Positions 16,660-26,373 of a stretch of 64,000 nt of DNA are shown here, piece by piece. Below the pieces are notes generated by a model that searched no databases, was not told where the DNA came from, and was given only the letters and a program-made list of their open reading frames with translations. Each line of letters starts with the position of its first letter. Within the stretch, counting starts at the first letter, position 1. The position numbers were made by a program, and so were the translations under genes. This DNA is from Sphingomonadales bacterium. Its GTDB lineage: Bacteria; Pseudomonadota; Alphaproteobacteria; Sphingomonadales; Sphingomonadaceae. The stretch is taken from contig JADJAC010000008.1 in assembly GCA_016704425.1 (NCBI GenBank), positions 1 through 64,000 of the forward strand, given 5' to 3'.

Positions 16660-18609
16660 TCAGGCCTTTTCCAGTTGCGGGCGGTTGGCGACGAGGTTGT
16701 CGACCACGCTGGGATCGGCCAGCGTCGAGGTATCGCCAAGGTTCGACATGTCGTTCTCGCCGATCTTGCGCAGAATGCGGCGCATGATCTTGCCCGAGCG
16801 GGTCTTGGGCAGGCCAGGGGCGAACTGGATCACGTCGGGCGTGGCGATCGGGCCGATTTCGTGGCGCACCCACTGGATCAGTTCCTTGCGCAGCGCCTCG
16901 TCCGGCTCGACCTCGGCATTGCAGGTGACGAAGGCGTAGATGCCCTGGCCCTTGATGTCGTGCGGCATGCCGACGACCGCGGCTTCGGCAACCTTGGCGT
17001 GGGCAACCAGCGCGCTTTCGATCTCGGCGGTGCCCATGCGATGGCCCGAGACGTTGATCACGTCGTCGATACGGCCGGTGATCCAGTAGTATCCGTCCTC
17101 GTCGCGCCGACAGCCGTCACCGGTGAAATAGAGGCCCTTGAAGGTGCTGAAATAGGTCTGGAAGAAGCGCTCGTGATCACCCCACACGGTGCGCATCTGG
17201 CCGGGCCATGAGTCGGTGATGACCAGGCAGCCGTCGGTCGCACCTTCGAGGAAGTTGCCCTCATTGTCGACAAGGGCGGGCTTCACGCCGAAGAACGGGC
17301 GGCTGGCCGAGCCGGGCTTAAGCGGCGTGGCGCCCGGCAGCGGGGTGATCATCGCCGCGCCGGTTTCGGTCTGCCACCACGTGTCGACGATCGGGCAGCG
17401 GCTGTCGCCCACGACCTTGTGATACCATTCCCAGGCCTCGGGATTGATCGGCTCACCCACCGAGCCCAGCAGGCGCAGCGAGGCGCGGCTGGTCTGCTTC
17501 ACCCAGTCATCGCCTTCGCGCATCAGGGCGCGCAGGGCTGTGGGAGCCCCATAGAAGATCTCGACCTTGAACTTGTCGACCACCTGCCAGAAGCGGCTGG
17601 GATCGGGGAAGTTCGGCACGCCTTCGAACATCACGGTGGTCGCGCCGTTGGCGAGCGGTCCGTAGACGACATAGGAGTGGCCGGTGACCCAGCCGATGTC
17701 GGCCGCGCACCAGTAGATCTGGCCGGGACGGTAATCGAACACGTACTGGTGGGTCATCGAGGCCCAGACCGAGTAGCCGCCGGTGGTGTGCAGCACGCCC
17801 TTGGGCTTGCCGGTGGAGCCTGAAGTGTAGAGGATGAACAGCGGGTCTTCCGCATTCATTTCCTCCGGCGTGCAGTCCACGCTTTGCGCCGAAACGCCGG
17901 TGGCCCAATCAACGTCGCGGCCTTCAACCATCGGCACGTCGGCACCGGTGTGACGCAGCACGATGACACTGTCGACGCCCGGACACTGCTTGAGCGCTTC
18001 GTCGACGTTGGCCTTGAGCGGGACCTTCTTGCCGCCGCGCAGGCCTTCGTCAGACGTCAGGACGATGCGGCTGTCACAGTCGATGATGCGACCGGCAAGG
18101 GCATCGGGGCTGAAACCTGCAAAGACGATCGAGTGGATCGCGCCGATGCGGGCGCAGGCAAGCATGGCGACGGCGGCTTCGGGCACCATCGGCAGGTAGA
18201 TCGTGACCCGCTCACCGCGCTTCACCCCTTGCGCCTTGAGCAGGTTGGCAAAGCGGCAGACCTGTTCGTGCAGCTCGCGGTAAGTGATCTCGCGGTGGGG
18301 TGTGGCAGGGCTGTCCGGCTCCCACAGGATGGCGATCTGATCGCCGCGCTCTGCCAGGTGGCGGTCAAGGCAGTTGGCCGAGAGGTTGAGGGTGCCGTCC
18401 TCGAACCAGCGGATGCCGAAATCGGCTTCGTGATAGGAAGTGTTCTTCACCTTGGTAAAGGGCTTGATCCAGTCGAGCCGCTTGCCGTGTTCGGCCCAGA
18501 AGGTTTCGGGATCTTCCACCGACTGGCGGTACATCTCGAAGTAGCCCGCTTCATCGACAAGGGCGTTCTCGGCCCATTGCGCGGGAACCGGATAGACTGC
18601 CTCGCCCAT
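16660..18609 (-). CDS. acsA: Acetyl-CoA synthetase (AMP-forming)
   Basis: 649 residues, the usual length for acetate-CoA ligase. It joins acetate, ATP and CoA via acetyl-AMP in the cytosol. Core motifs in order: YTSGSTGKPKGVLHTTGGY (P-loop), YWCAADIGWVTGHSY, WWQTETGA (acetate pocket Trp), YFTGDGCRRDEDGYYW (hinge Asp), GRIDDVINVSGHRMGTAEIE, and the C-terminal PKTRSGKIMRRILR with the Lys acetylated by Pat-type enzymes in relatives. ATG 18609 is preceded by AGGAGAGAG at eight bases; a TTG at 18615 is the alternative. The gene is intact and lies inside the att-bracketed segment, so it may be a second copy. Confidence 0.95.
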   Translation of the reverse strand: MGEAVYPVPAQWAENALVDEAGYFEMYRQSVEDPETFWAEHGKRLDWIKPFTKVKNTSYHEADFGIRWFEDGTLNLSANCLDRHLAERGDQIAILWEPDSPATPHREITYRELHEQVCRFANLLKAQGVKRGERVTIYLPMVPEAAVAMLACARIGAIHSIVFAGFSPDALAGRIIDCDSRIVLTSDEGLRGGKKVPLKANVDEALKQCPGVDSVIVLRHTGADVPMVEGRDVDWATGVSAQSVDCTPEEMNAEDPLFILYTSGSTGKPKGVLHTTGGYSVWASMTHQYVFDYRPGQIYWCAADIGWVTGHSYVVYGPLANGATTVMFEGVPNFPDPSRFWQVVDKFKVEIFYGAPTALRALMREGDDWVKQTSRASLRLLGSVGEPINPEAWEWYHKVVGDSRCPIVDTWWQTETGAAMITPLPGATPLKPGSASRPFFGVKPALVDNEGNFLEGATDGCLVITDSWPGQMRTVWGDHERFFQTYFSTFKGLYFTGDGCRRDEDGYYWITGRIDDVINVSGHRMGTAEIESALVAHAKVAEAAVVGMPHDIKGQGIYAFVTCNAEVEPDEALRKELIQWVRHEIGPIATPDVIQFAPGLPKTRSGKIMRRILRKIGENDMSNLGDTSTLADPSVVDNLVANRPQLEKA

Positions 18610-18724
18610 GATCAACTCTCTCCTCTGGCTTCTTCGATCTTGCCTGGCGGTTTACCGCCTGAGGCCCCGCCGGGCTTTTAGACAATAGTCGTAGACCGAC
18701 ATTCCCCAAGTGGCCTGCCGCTTG

Positions 18725-20357
18725 ACTTCAAGATCGCCTGATTTTGCTCGCTGGGCAAGCGTTTTTCGCCCCGAGCGGTGTCTGTCGTCGCGCAAACGGC
18801 CGAAGTCGGGTGGATCAAGCCTCGAACCCGCAGCATTCTGGCCCGGCAGAGCCGCTTTTCCGCGCGGCAGACGGACCTGTCCTGCCGCTTTCGTTCAGCT
18901 TGGGCATGGATCGTGGTCATGCGCATGACGGAGGCGTTCGAAGACGGCGGATGGCGGCAAGGACGGCCCGCACCATCGGGCCGGTGACGGCGACCTCGGC
19001 CAACTGGAAGGTAATGGCGCGGGCGTGGCGGACGACGCGGGCGCCGATCTTGATCAGCTTGAGTTGCAGGCTGGTCAACGACCAGTCCGCCATGGCCTCG
19101 GGCAGTTCGATGCAGCGCAGGAAGGTTGCCAGGTTGTAGGCCAGCGCGTGCAGTTGCAGCCGCACCTCGTTGTGCCGGAACTTCCGGCATGACAGCCGCG
19201 TCCAGCGAAAGGCATATTTGCCTTCCTTGATGTGCTGCTCTGCGGTGCCGCGCTGGTTGTAGAACCTCACCACCCAGTCTGGCTCCATCGGCAGGTTGGT
19301 GACGATGAAGCCGACTTTGGGGAACAGCTCGCCCGGATGCCATTCGATCTTGGCGATGACGCGGCGCGGCTTGTCCCAGGACGCCGCCTGATACTCGAAG
19401 TCCTCGAAGAACCGTTTGACCTTGGTCAGCGAAGGCCGTCCCACGGGCCGTGTCAGCCGATGCGCGATCTTCTCGCGCAAGACGGCGTTGGCGGGCAGAC
19501 GGATGGCGTAGAAGAACCTGGCTTCTTCCAGCCGCATATAGATCGCGGGGATCGCGTAGGCAGCGTCGGCCCGGAAGAAGCGTCCACCAAGGTCGCGGCC
19601 AGCATATCGGGCAATGACGGGATCAAGGACATCCCGCCAGCCATCGGCGCTGTGGACATTGCCGTTACGCAGGGCGCAGCGCTCCAGCATGCCAAACTGG
19701 TTGAACAAGAAGATGGGGTGATAGCAGGTGCAGTCGAAATGCCCGTTCCAGGCAGCACCTTCCTGATCGCCGTGGGTGGGGCTGACCGAGCTGTCCATGT
19801 CCAGCACGATGTATTTCAACCCGTTGCGGTCATGAAACCGGTCGATCCATTGGCCGTTCAGATCGGCCAGCGCCGCCCGGTTCGCGGCCAGAGCCAGCGT
19901 CTCGGTCTCGAACCGTCCCATCTGCGATGCCGAAGCAGCTTGCGCCTCGACGGCCCTGCCGCCAACGACCTGACGCATCACGGGATCGAGGGCCAAGCGG
20001 TCGGCATCGTTCACATCCTCGTATCCGGCCAGTCGTCCGAACACCGATTGCCGGAACAATCCGTCAAGCCGATGGAGCGTGTTCTTCCCGGTGCGGCTGT
20101 CTCGCAGCGCCTCCGACGCCAGATTGGACAGGCCGAGCACGTCATCAAGCTCGCGCATCACCAGCAGGCCACCGTCTGAACTGATCTGCGCACCACGGAA
20201 CTCCAGACGCACACGGCGGTCGAAATCAACCCGATCTCCCGCGCCAAGCCCGCACCCTCCAGGTGATCCATGAAACGCGCCCCTCGCAGCCGTCAACGCC
20301 ATGATTTATATGCGAAATATCACGATTACGACAGCGAAATCAGCGACTTACTTGGAG
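18725..20357 (-). mobile_element. IS1380-family insertion sequence (ends approximate)
   Basis: One complete transposase gene with flanking sequence whose ends are loosely inverted: TCGCCTGATTTTGCT near 18731-18745 against AGCGAAATCAGCGA near 20334-20347 on the other side. The repeats are imperfect and the limits could be off by 10-20 bp. It separates the acsA promoter from the secreted-protein gene. Confidence 0.65.
18917..20302 (-). CDS. IS1380-family transposase
   Basis: 461 residues, full length for the family. Typical blocks are SSDGGLLVMRELDDVLGL near the N-terminus, YIVLDMDSSVSPTHGDQEG (catalytic Asp region), CYHPIFLFNQFGMLE, FRADAAYAIPAIY, and the C-terminal FYNQRGTAEQHIKEGKYAF with the catalytic Glu, followed by RLQLHALAYNLATFLR. 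No frameshift is seen. It starts at ATG 20302. It may be active and responsible for rearrangements at this locus. Confidence 0.92.
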   Translation of the reverse strand: MALTAARGAFHGSPGGCGLGAGDRVDFDRRVRLEFRGAQISSDGGLLVMRELDDVLGLSNLASEALRDSRTGKNTLHRLDGLFRQSVFGRLAGYEDVNDADRLALDPVMRQVVGGRAVEAQAASASQMGRFETETLALAANRAALADLNGQWIDRFHDRNGLKYIVLDMDSSVSPTHGDQEGAAWNGHFDCTCYHPIFLFNQFGMLERCALRNGNVHSADGWRDVLDPVIARYAGRDLGGRFFRADAAYAIPAIYMRLEEARFFYAIRLPANAVLREKIAHRLTRPVGRPSLTKVKRFFEDFEYQAASWDKPRRVIAKIEWHPGELFPKVGFIVTNLPMEPDWVVRFYNQRGTAEQHIKEGKYAFRWTRLSCRKFRHNEVRLQLHALAYNLATFLRCIELPEAMADWSLTSLQLKLIKIGARVVRHARAITFQLAEVAVTGPMVRAVLAAIRRLRTPPSCA

Positions 20358-20417
20358 AATGTGGGATCAAAGGTGATAGACGGAGCGGGCGTCCCGCCGC
20401 CGTTTGCACCCGCCTTC

Positions 20418-20864
20418 TTAGAAAAACATGAGATCGGCGCCGAGATGCAAGGCTTTTTCATGTGCTTGCGGTGCCACAGTGACCAGCCGGGCTTTCAGCA
20501 TGTCGCCGGCATCCTTCTTCATCTGATTGCAGTTGGCCCTGAGGTCGTTGGCCGACCAGATCGTATCGGCATTCATCCCGGCAAGCTCATCAACATAGCT
20601 GCACGCTGTGATCAGACTGCGGGCCCAGCTTGGAAGCATTATACCTTCGCCGCCAGTGCTGTCTCGGGTCACGCCCTGACACAGGCCCTTGACCCGCTGG
20701 CGGCTACCTTCGGAGGATTCTCCCGTACGCCAGGCGGCATGGAGTGCGTCCAGAATACCATCGACGCGTCGTTCGTACTTGCTCCAGGCCGAGGCTTCAT
20801 CAGCCCGCGCAGTTGCTGGTGCCAGTAACAGGGCTGCGGCAAGGCTTGCAGCGATGGGCTTCAT
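20418..20864 (-). CDS. Small secreted protein of unknown function
   Basis: A 148-residue protein that I do not recognise. It has a clear signal peptide (KPIAASLAAALLLAPATARA, cleavage after ARA at about residue 21). The mature part is mainly helical, with three Cys (in KGLCQGV, ITACSY and ANCNQ). The gene is transcribed away from the sensor-kinase operon, and the shared intergenic region contains two copies of the GC-rich palindrome, one about 65 bp before this start. It therefore looks like part of the two-component regulon, perhaps as a periplasmic partner of the sensor or of the autotransporter. That last point is inference. Confidence 0.7.
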   Translation of the reverse strand: MKPIAASLAAALLLAPATARADEASAWSKYERRVDGILDALHAAWRTGESSEGSRQRVKGLCQGVTRDSTGGEGIMLPSWARSLITACSYVDELAGMNADTIWSANDLRANCNQMKKDAGDMLKARLVTVAPQAHEKALHLGADLMFF

Positions 20865-20923
20865 TTATTTTGCTCTCCTGCGCAGGGACTGCCGGAAACA
20901 TCGCATTCGTGGATGCGGCAGTC

Positions 20924-20942
20924 ATCCCCCGGTTCAGGGGAT
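20924..20942. promoter_or_regulatory. GC-rich palindromic operator, site A (secreted-protein promoter)
   Basis: ATCCCCCGGTTCAGGGGAT. Its complement, CCCCTGAACCGGGGG, differs from the site before the autotransporter at one of 15 bases. The centre is about 69 bp upstream of the 20864 start. Confidence 0.65.
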
Positions 20943-20958
20943 TGTGACTTGTGAGAAT

Positions 20959-20974
20959 GCCCTGTTCAGGGGGT
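20959..20974. promoter_or_regulatory. GC-rich palindromic operator, site B (sensor-kinase promoter)
   Basis: GCCCTGTTCAGGGGGT, whose complement ACCCCCTGAACAGGGC is nearly identical to site C. The centre is about 74 bp upstream of the sensor-kinase start, mirroring the placement of site A on the other side, so the kinase operon is probably autoregulated. Confidence 0.65.
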
Positions 20975-21039
20975 GGCGCGAATCCACGGCATCGCTAAGT
21001 CTTGTTTGCTAGGCAGTAATACGGGGCCGGGTAAGTTTC

Positions 21040-23187
21040 ATGAGATCGCGATTGTCGCCGGCGACTGTAATGATCGGGCTGGTTCTGGCCGGACTTCTGG
21101 CCGGGGCTGTCCTGATACAAATGGCGATCAGTCGGCCATGGCTGGCCCTCGCGTTTACCGCAGATGATTCCGGTATCATCCATGTGACGCCTGCGTCCGG
21201 CGTTGATGGCTCTGCGATCGTTTCCGGGCCGATCGCTGCCATCCGCGGGAGCGACGGCAGAAGAGTTGCGATCGAGGCTGGCGATCTGATCGAAGAGCCG
21301 GACACGCTGGCGACCTATGCCGAAATGCGGCGCTTCTTTGCGCGACAGTCGATGCTTGAGGGGGTGGTGAGCGGCCGGAGTGTTTCGATCGAAACGGCAG
21401 GTGCCAGGCCCGCGCAGCAGACGACCCTTGCACCGGCGCGAATGCGGCCCATCAGCGATCTTCCTGCCGCCTTCTGGGTGCAGATGCTGGTTGGACTGGC
21501 AAGTTTCCTCATCGGCGGCTGGGTCTGGGCGCTGCGGCGCAGCGATACGGCTGCCCGCCTTTTCGCCCTGGCGAGCCTTGGCATTCTTGTTTTCACCTTT
21601 CCTGCCGCGCTTTACAGCACCCGCGAACTCGCCATCGACGGCGACCTGTTCCGCGCCCTTTCGGTGATGAACCACGGCGGCGCGCTGCTGTTCGGCGCGG
21701 CGATGATTGCCCTGCTGCTGCGTTATCCAAGGCCTCTGGTTCCGGCCCGTTGGCTATGGGCGCCGTTCGCGTTGTTCGGGGCATGGTGGCTGGGTGACAG
21801 CCTGCAGGTGTTCGATGGCCCCCCTGCCGGTTCGCACCTGCCAACGATGCTGGAGATGCTCGGCATCTTTTTTGCAGCGGCGGGACAATATTGGCGCTCG
21901 CGCGGTGATCCGGCGGCGCGGGCGGTAGTGCGCTGGTTTGGCCTGTCGGTTGCGGTCGGGGCAGGGGCATTCGTCTTCACGGTCATTGCGCCCAGCCTGG
22001 TCGGGCTGACGCCGGGCTTGCCGCAGGGTTATGCCTTTGCCTTCTTCCTCCTGATCCACATCGGCATGGCCATCGGGGTCGCGCGTTACCGGCTGTTCGA
22101 TCTCGATCGCTGGGCCTTCCGCATCCTGTTCTACATGACCGGCGCCGCACTGCTGATCGCGGTGGACGCGGCGCTGATTTCGTGGATCGCGCTTGAGCGT
22201 GCGCCGGCTTTCGGGCTGGCGCTTGTAATGGTCGGCTTCCTTTACCTGCCGCTGCGCGACATCATCGCGCGCAAGCTGTTCCGGCGTGACGGAGAGATCG
22301 AGGCAAGTTTTCAGGACATACTCGCCATTGCGCTTGCAGAGGGCGAGGTCGAGCGCATGGACCGCTGGCGCGGCTTGCTCGATCGGGTGTTCCAGCCGCT
22401 GAAGATCGTAGCCGGTCAAGCGGTTGAAGCATCTACGGTGATTGAAGACGGCGCAGCCCTGGCGATCCCCGCTACCGGACCGCTGCCACCGCTGCGCCTG
22501 GAACATGCCATGCACGGCCGGCGCCTGTTCGGTTCGCGCGAACAGGCCAGGGCGAGCGAGTTGTGTGCGATGCTGTCCCAAGCCATCGCCAGCCGCTTCG
22601 CCCACGAACAAGGCGCGGCCGAAGAGCGCCAGCGCATCACCAGCGACATGCACGACAATATCGGGGTGCAACTGCTCGGCGCGCTGCACAGCCGCGACCC
22701 GGTCCGCAAGGACGAGCTGATCCGCGACACGCTCGCCGACTTGCGCGAGATCATCAACAACAGCGCTGGCGAGCGGCTGACCCTGGCCGAACTGATGGCT
22801 GATCTCAGGGTGGAGATCGCCGACCTGCTGTCATCGGTCGGTATTGGGCTGGTCTGGCAGGTGGACACCCAGGCCGAACTTCCGCCGCAAGCGGTAGCCG
22901 CCATGCGCTCGATCCTGCGCGAGGCCGTGGGCAATGCCCTGCGCCATGCGGAGGCCACCACGGTCGGCATACGGCTGGGTGACGTGGCGAGCGGCCTTGT
23001 CCTGATGGTTGCCGATGACGGCAACGGCTTCGATCCCGAAACCGCGCCAGCGGGCAACGGCCTGCGCAACATGCGCTCACGGGCCACGGCGCTCCACGGC
23101 ACGATGACGGTTTCGCGGGGCGCTGCCATGGGGATGCGCGGAACGGTGATCGAGGTTCGCTTTCCGCGCGAAGGCGTCGCGGCGTGA
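21040..23187 (+). CDS. Membrane sensor histidine kinase, NarL/UhpB type
   Basis: 715 residues. One N-terminal membrane helix (residues ~8-28) is followed by a periplasmic loop of ~120 residues with a PDZ-like stretch, then a block of about eight helices (residues ~150-400) resembling 7TM sensor modules. The cytosolic end has the HisKA_3-type box EERQRITSDMHDNIGVQLL with phospho-acceptor His at residue 538, and an ATPase domain with REAVGNALRHAEA (N box), VADDGNGFDPE (G1) and GNGLRNMRSRATAL (G2). It should phosphorylate the LuxR-type regulator encoded next, whose start overlaps its stop. The signal is unknown. Two palindromes lie in its upstream region. Confidence 0.92.
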   Translation: MRSRLSPATVMIGLVLAGLLAGAVLIQMAISRPWLALAFTADDSGIIHVTPASGVDGSAIVSGPIAAIRGSDGRRVAIEAGDLIEEPDTLATYAEMRRFFARQSMLEGVVSGRSVSIETAGARPAQQTTLAPARMRPISDLPAAFWVQMLVGLASFLIGGWVWALRRSDTAARLFALASLGILVFTFPAALYSTRELAIDGDLFRALSVMNHGGALLFGAAMIALLLRYPRPLVPARWLWAPFALFGAWWLGDSLQVFDGPPAGSHLPTMLEMLGIFFAAAGQYWRSRGDPAARAVVRWFGLSVAVGAGAFVFTVIAPSLVGLTPGLPQGYAFAFFLLIHIGMAIGVARYRLFDLDRWAFRILFYMTGAALLIAVDAALISWIALERAPAFGLALVMVGFLYLPLRDIIARKLFRRDGEIEASFQDILAIALAEGEVERMDRWRGLLDRVFQPLKIVAGQAVEASTVIEDGAALAIPATGPLPPLRLEHAMHGRRLFGSREQARASELCAMLSQAIASRFAHEQGAAEERQRITSDMHDNIGVQLLGALHSRDPVRKDELIRDTLADLREIINNSAGERLTLAELMADLRVEIADLLSSVGIGLVWQVDTQAELPPQAVAAMRSILREAVGNALRHAEATTVGIRLGDVASGLVLMVADDGNGFDPETAPAGNGLRNMRSRATALHGTMTVSRGAAMGMRGTVIEVRFPREGVAA

Positions 23188-23837
23188 AATCCGTGCTGAT
23201 CCTCGAAGATGTATCGGAAACGCTGCAGTGGCTGGGCGAGATCGCGGCCGAGGCGTTTCCGGGTTGCGGGGTGACGGGTGCCTCCACCGTGCGCGATGCG
23301 CTGGCCGCAATGGACCGGCACGTGTTTGACCTTGCCTTGATCGACCTGCGCCTGCCCGACGGATCGGGGCTGGATGTGCTGCGCCAGTTACGAGTAAATT
23401 CTCCCGATACGATCTGCGTCGTCACCACCGCGATGGCCGATGACAGCTCGATCGTCGGCGCGCTTTCGGCTGGCGCCTCGGGCTACCTGTTGAAGGAGCA
23501 GATGCGCGAAGGGATCATCCGCCAGTTGCAGCAGATCAAGGAAGGGGTGCCGGCGCTGTCGCCCTCGATTGCCCGGCGGATCATGGAGCATTTCCGGCGG
23601 ACCGGGCCGGCAGCAGGCGAAACCGGCAACCTGACAGCGCGCGAGCTGGAAGTGCTCACCCTGATCGGACGCGGCATGCGCAATGCCGAAGTCGCCGCGC
23701 AGCTCATGCTCAGTGAGAATACGGTCTCGGGCCATATCAAGGCGATCTACCGCAAACTGGGGATTTCCAGCCGGGCCGAAGCGTCGTGGCATGCCGCGCA
23801 GCTTGGTTTGTCCTATGGCGGAAAAGAAGGGAAGTGA
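23184..23837 (+). CDS. NarL/LuxR-family response regulator
   Basis: 217 residues, starting with GTG that overlaps the kinase stop (GTGA). Receiver domain: acidic pair E8-D9, phospho-acceptor Asp54 in LALIDLRLPDGSG, a Thr-Thr-Ala in switch position (VVTTAMADD) and the Lys in GYLLKEQ. The C-terminal LuxR helix-turn-helix is LTARELEVLTLIGRGMRNAE followed by LSENTVSGHIKAIYRKLG. It is the obvious DNA-binding partner of the adjacent sensor and the best candidate to bind the repeated GC-rich palindromes around these genes, including the one 55 bp after its own stop. Confidence 0.93.
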   Translation: MKSVLILEDVSETLQWLGEIAAEAFPGCGVTGASTVRDALAAMDRHVFDLALIDLRLPDGSGLDVLRQLRVNSPDTICVVTTAMADDSSIVGALSAGASGYLLKEQMREGIIRQLQQIKEGVPALSPSIARRIMEHFRRTGPAAGETGNLTARELEVLTLIGRGMRNAEVAAQLMLSENTVSGHIKAIYRKLGISSRAEASWHAAQLGLSYGGKEGK

Positions 23838-23892
23838 CTGCCTCGAAGATCGCAGGCGTCATGTATTTTCAAGGAATTGTCTCCGCCGCGTT

Positions 23893-23912
23893 AGCCCCCT
23901 GAACAGGGGGTG
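23893..23912. promoter_or_regulatory. GC-rich palindromic operator, site C (autotransporter promoter)
   Basis: AGCCCCCTGAACAGGGGGTG contains CCCCCTGAACAGGGGG, a palindrome apart from the central GAAC. It lies 84 bp before the autotransporter start, in the gap after the response regulator gene. Confidence 0.7.
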
Positions 23913-23993
23913 CATGATGTCCCGAAGACCAGTTAGGCGGGGATCGGCTCGCGGTACTGCGCGCGCGGGCGTTTAACGGGGACAGTTTCAGAG

Positions 23994-26306
23994 ATGACCG
24001 GCACGTTTGCGACCAACGCTGTATTGAAGACCACGACCGCCATTGTGGGCGCGCTAGGTTCTGTTGCCCTGCTGGCGGGATTGCCTGCACCTGCGTTCGG
24101 ACAAGTCACCGGCTCGGAGCAGATCCCCGGAAGCCCAGACGGAGCCGAGAACGGGTCGAACTCCGACGGCAATTCCGTCGATTTCGTGGACATCTCCGGC
24201 GACGGTACGTCGGTCATCGGCTTTCACAACAAGGTGGTCGGCAACAAGTCTGTTCTCGAAGCCTGGGTATTCACCCCGACCGGCGCGACGAAACTCGCAG
24301 CGCCGACCGGCTACCTTCACTACGTTGGCTATGGCATATCCGATGATGCCTCAGTGATCGTCGGCGAGGCCAAGCCGACCGCACGCACGGATTTCACCGG
24401 CATGGTGGGCGTAAAATGGCTGAACGGCACGCCCACGATCCTGGCACAACCTACCGGCGCTGGAAATTACAAGGCAGTCGCCGTCAGCGGTGACGGCAAT
24501 ATGATCGGCGGTCTGGCCAGTATATCGGGCTTCAACATCCCGATCCTGTGGACGGGCACCGCCGCTCCAGAGCAGCTGCTTCAGGTCGGCACGACCAGTC
24601 CAGTGCAGAATGGCGTGACCTTCAACGCCGAAATTACCGGCATCTCACGGGATGGCTCGGTCATCGCCGCTATCGGCGGGCGCGGCCAGCAGTGGGGCGC
24701 AAATGGAACCATCGTCGGGCCAAACGTCCAGGCGCTGCGGTGGACCCGCGCCACCGGCTTTGTCGAACTGGGCGTTCTTGCCAGCCATTCCGCCGCCGGC
24801 GCGAGCAGTTGGGCGAACGACATTTCGGCCGATGGCGGAACAATCGTCGGCTATTCGCAGCAGGGCGGCGTCATGGGCAACGACCTGTTCAAGAACGACA
24901 ACCAGATCGCCATCAAGTGGACCCAGGCGGGCGGCATGGTCGCCTTGCCAAAGCTAACCAATCAGGTCGCATCCGTTGCCTCCGCAGTGAATGCCGACGG
25001 CAGCGTCATCGTCGGTGAAGCCCTTGTTCCCGGACAGCCTATCGGCACGATGGTGATCAACGAATCCCACGCCGTGCGCTGGACTGGCGCCAACGTGCAA
25101 ACGGTTGCGGCATGGCTGGCCGCCAACGGCGTGACCAACGGCACGAACCAGTACCAGAACGCCCTGGGCGTTAGCGACGATGGCAATGTCGTCGTAGGCT
25201 ATGGCATCATTAACGGCCACAAGCAGGGTTATATTGCCCGTGTAGCTGGGGCCGCACCTACTCCGACGCCGACGCCGACGCCGACGCCGACACCCACTCC
25301 GGCGCCGACACCTACTCCGACGCCGACACCCACTCCGGCGCCAGCACCTGCCCCTACTCCCACACCCGGTACCGGCATTATCGGCCTCGACGACTTCAGC
25401 CCCACGGTTCTGCAGGCCGCACCAGGCCGGACCTTGCAAGGCGGCCTGGGGCTGATGATGTGGGGTGCACATCACCGCGTCCTCACCGACTATGTGCAGC
25501 CGGGCCGCGGCTGTGCGTGGACCGTGCTGGACTATCGCCGCGATGGCCGCAGCGACGGGGATTCCGTGCTGGCCGAAGCCGGTGCCTGCGTCGATGCGGG
25601 CCCGCTGCGGCTGGGGGCAGGCATCGGCTATGATCGCTCGGATGCTGACCTCACCCTTGGCGGCAAGCAGAAGCTGGAAGGCTGGCACGGCGTGGCCGAG
25701 GCTGACCTGCGCCTGGGCCAGAGCGGGGCGGTGCTGAGCGCAACGGCGATCTATGGTGACTGGAACGTCAAGCTGCGCCGCAACTACCTCAATGGTGCCA
25801 GCACCGACACCAGCACCGGTTCGACCGATGCCCAGGGGGTCGCGCTGCGCGCCCGGCTGGACTGGTTTGACGCGATCGGAAGCGAGCGCTTCGGGCTGAC
25901 CCCAACCATCAGCTATACCTGGAGCCGGGTAACGGTCGATGGCTATACCGAGACTGGCGGGGGCTTCCCGGTCACTGTCAGCCGCTCGGTTGACGAGGCT
26001 TCGGAAGGGCGCCTGGGCCTGACCGGTCGCTTCGCCCTGGCCGAGCCGACCACGCTGCGCTTGCGCGGGGAGTACATCCACCGCTTCGACCGGTTCGATG
26101 CTGGTCCCTCGTTCCAGATCATCGGCACCGGCATGGGCGGTGCGGGCGGTCTCTATGCGGTAGACCGCGACCATGCCCGCCTGGGGGCGGACATCGATCA
26201 GCGGATAGGGCGCAACGGCGTGCTCTCCCTCTCGGCGCACAAGGCCGTGGGCAACGCGGGAGGTAACCCGTTCTCGGTTAGCGCCTCGCTCCATTTCGGG
26301 TTCTGA
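23994..26306 (+). CDS. Autotransporter with HAF-type repeat passenger and Pro-Thr linker
   Basis: 770 residues. The signal peptide runs to about residue 35 (ALLAGLPAPAFG). The passenger carries seven or so short repeats of the form [IV]S-x-DG-xx-[IV]VG (ISGDGTSVIGF, ISDDASVIVGE, VSGDGNMIGGL, ISADGGTIVGY, VNADGSVIVGE, VSDDGNVVVGY), the HAF/probable beta-propeller pattern. A run of Pro-Thr and Pro-Ala dipeptides (residues ~420-460) links it to a C-terminal 12-strand-type autotransporter barrel of ~290 residues ending in SASLHFGF with terminal Phe. It would be displayed on the cell surface. The operator-like site C precedes it and a prolyl-hydroxylase-like gene follows 67 bp later. Confidence 0.88.
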   Translation: MTGTFATNAVLKTTTAIVGALGSVALLAGLPAPAFGQVTGSEQIPGSPDGAENGSNSDGNSVDFVDISGDGTSVIGFHNKVVGNKSVLEAWVFTPTGATKLAAPTGYLHYVGYGISDDASVIVGEAKPTARTDFTGMVGVKWLNGTPTILAQPTGAGNYKAVAVSGDGNMIGGLASISGFNIPILWTGTAAPEQLLQVGTTSPVQNGVTFNAEITGISRDGSVIAAIGGRGQQWGANGTIVGPNVQALRWTRATGFVELGVLASHSAAGASSWANDISADGGTIVGYSQQGGVMGNDLFKNDNQIAIKWTQAGGMVALPKLTNQVASVASAVNADGSVIVGEALVPGQPIGTMVINESHAVRWTGANVQTVAAWLAANGVTNGTNQYQNALGVSDDGNVVVGYGIINGHKQGYIARVAGAAPTPTPTPTPTPTPTPAPTPTPTPTPTPAPAPAPTPTPGTGIIGLDDFSPTVLQAAPGRTLQGGLGLMMWGAHHRVLTDYVQPGRGCAWTVLDYRRDGRSDGDSVLAEAGACVDAGPLRLGAGIGYDRSDADLTLGGKQKLEGWHGVAEADLRLGQSGAVLSATAIYGDWNVKLRRNYLNGASTDTSTGSTDAQGVALRARLDWFDAIGSERFGLTPTISYTWSRVTVDGYTETGGGFPVTVSRSVDEASEGRLGLTGRFALAEPTTLRLRGEYIHRFDRFDAGPSFQIIGTGMGGAGGLYAVDRDHARLGADIDQRIGRNGVLSLSAHKAVGNAGGNPFSVSASLHFGF
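25256..25370 (+). repeat. Tandem Pro-Thr/Pro-Ala codon repeat in the autotransporter linker
   Basis: The hexamer CCGACG and variants are repeated about 18 times, coding for alternating Pro with Thr or Ala. Such repeats can change copy number by slippage without shifting frame, altering linker length. Confidence 0.85.
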
Positions 26307-26373
26307 ACCAGGGGTTCCTGCGCGGGAGCCCAAGGCTCGGTGCGCAGGAACCAGTTGGGTCGAAAGGGACGGG

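Noticed and set aside
25256..25370. Possible CRISPR-like or satellite repeat
   Set aside because: The repeat unit is six bases with no spacers, and it lies in frame inside a linker of a real protein.
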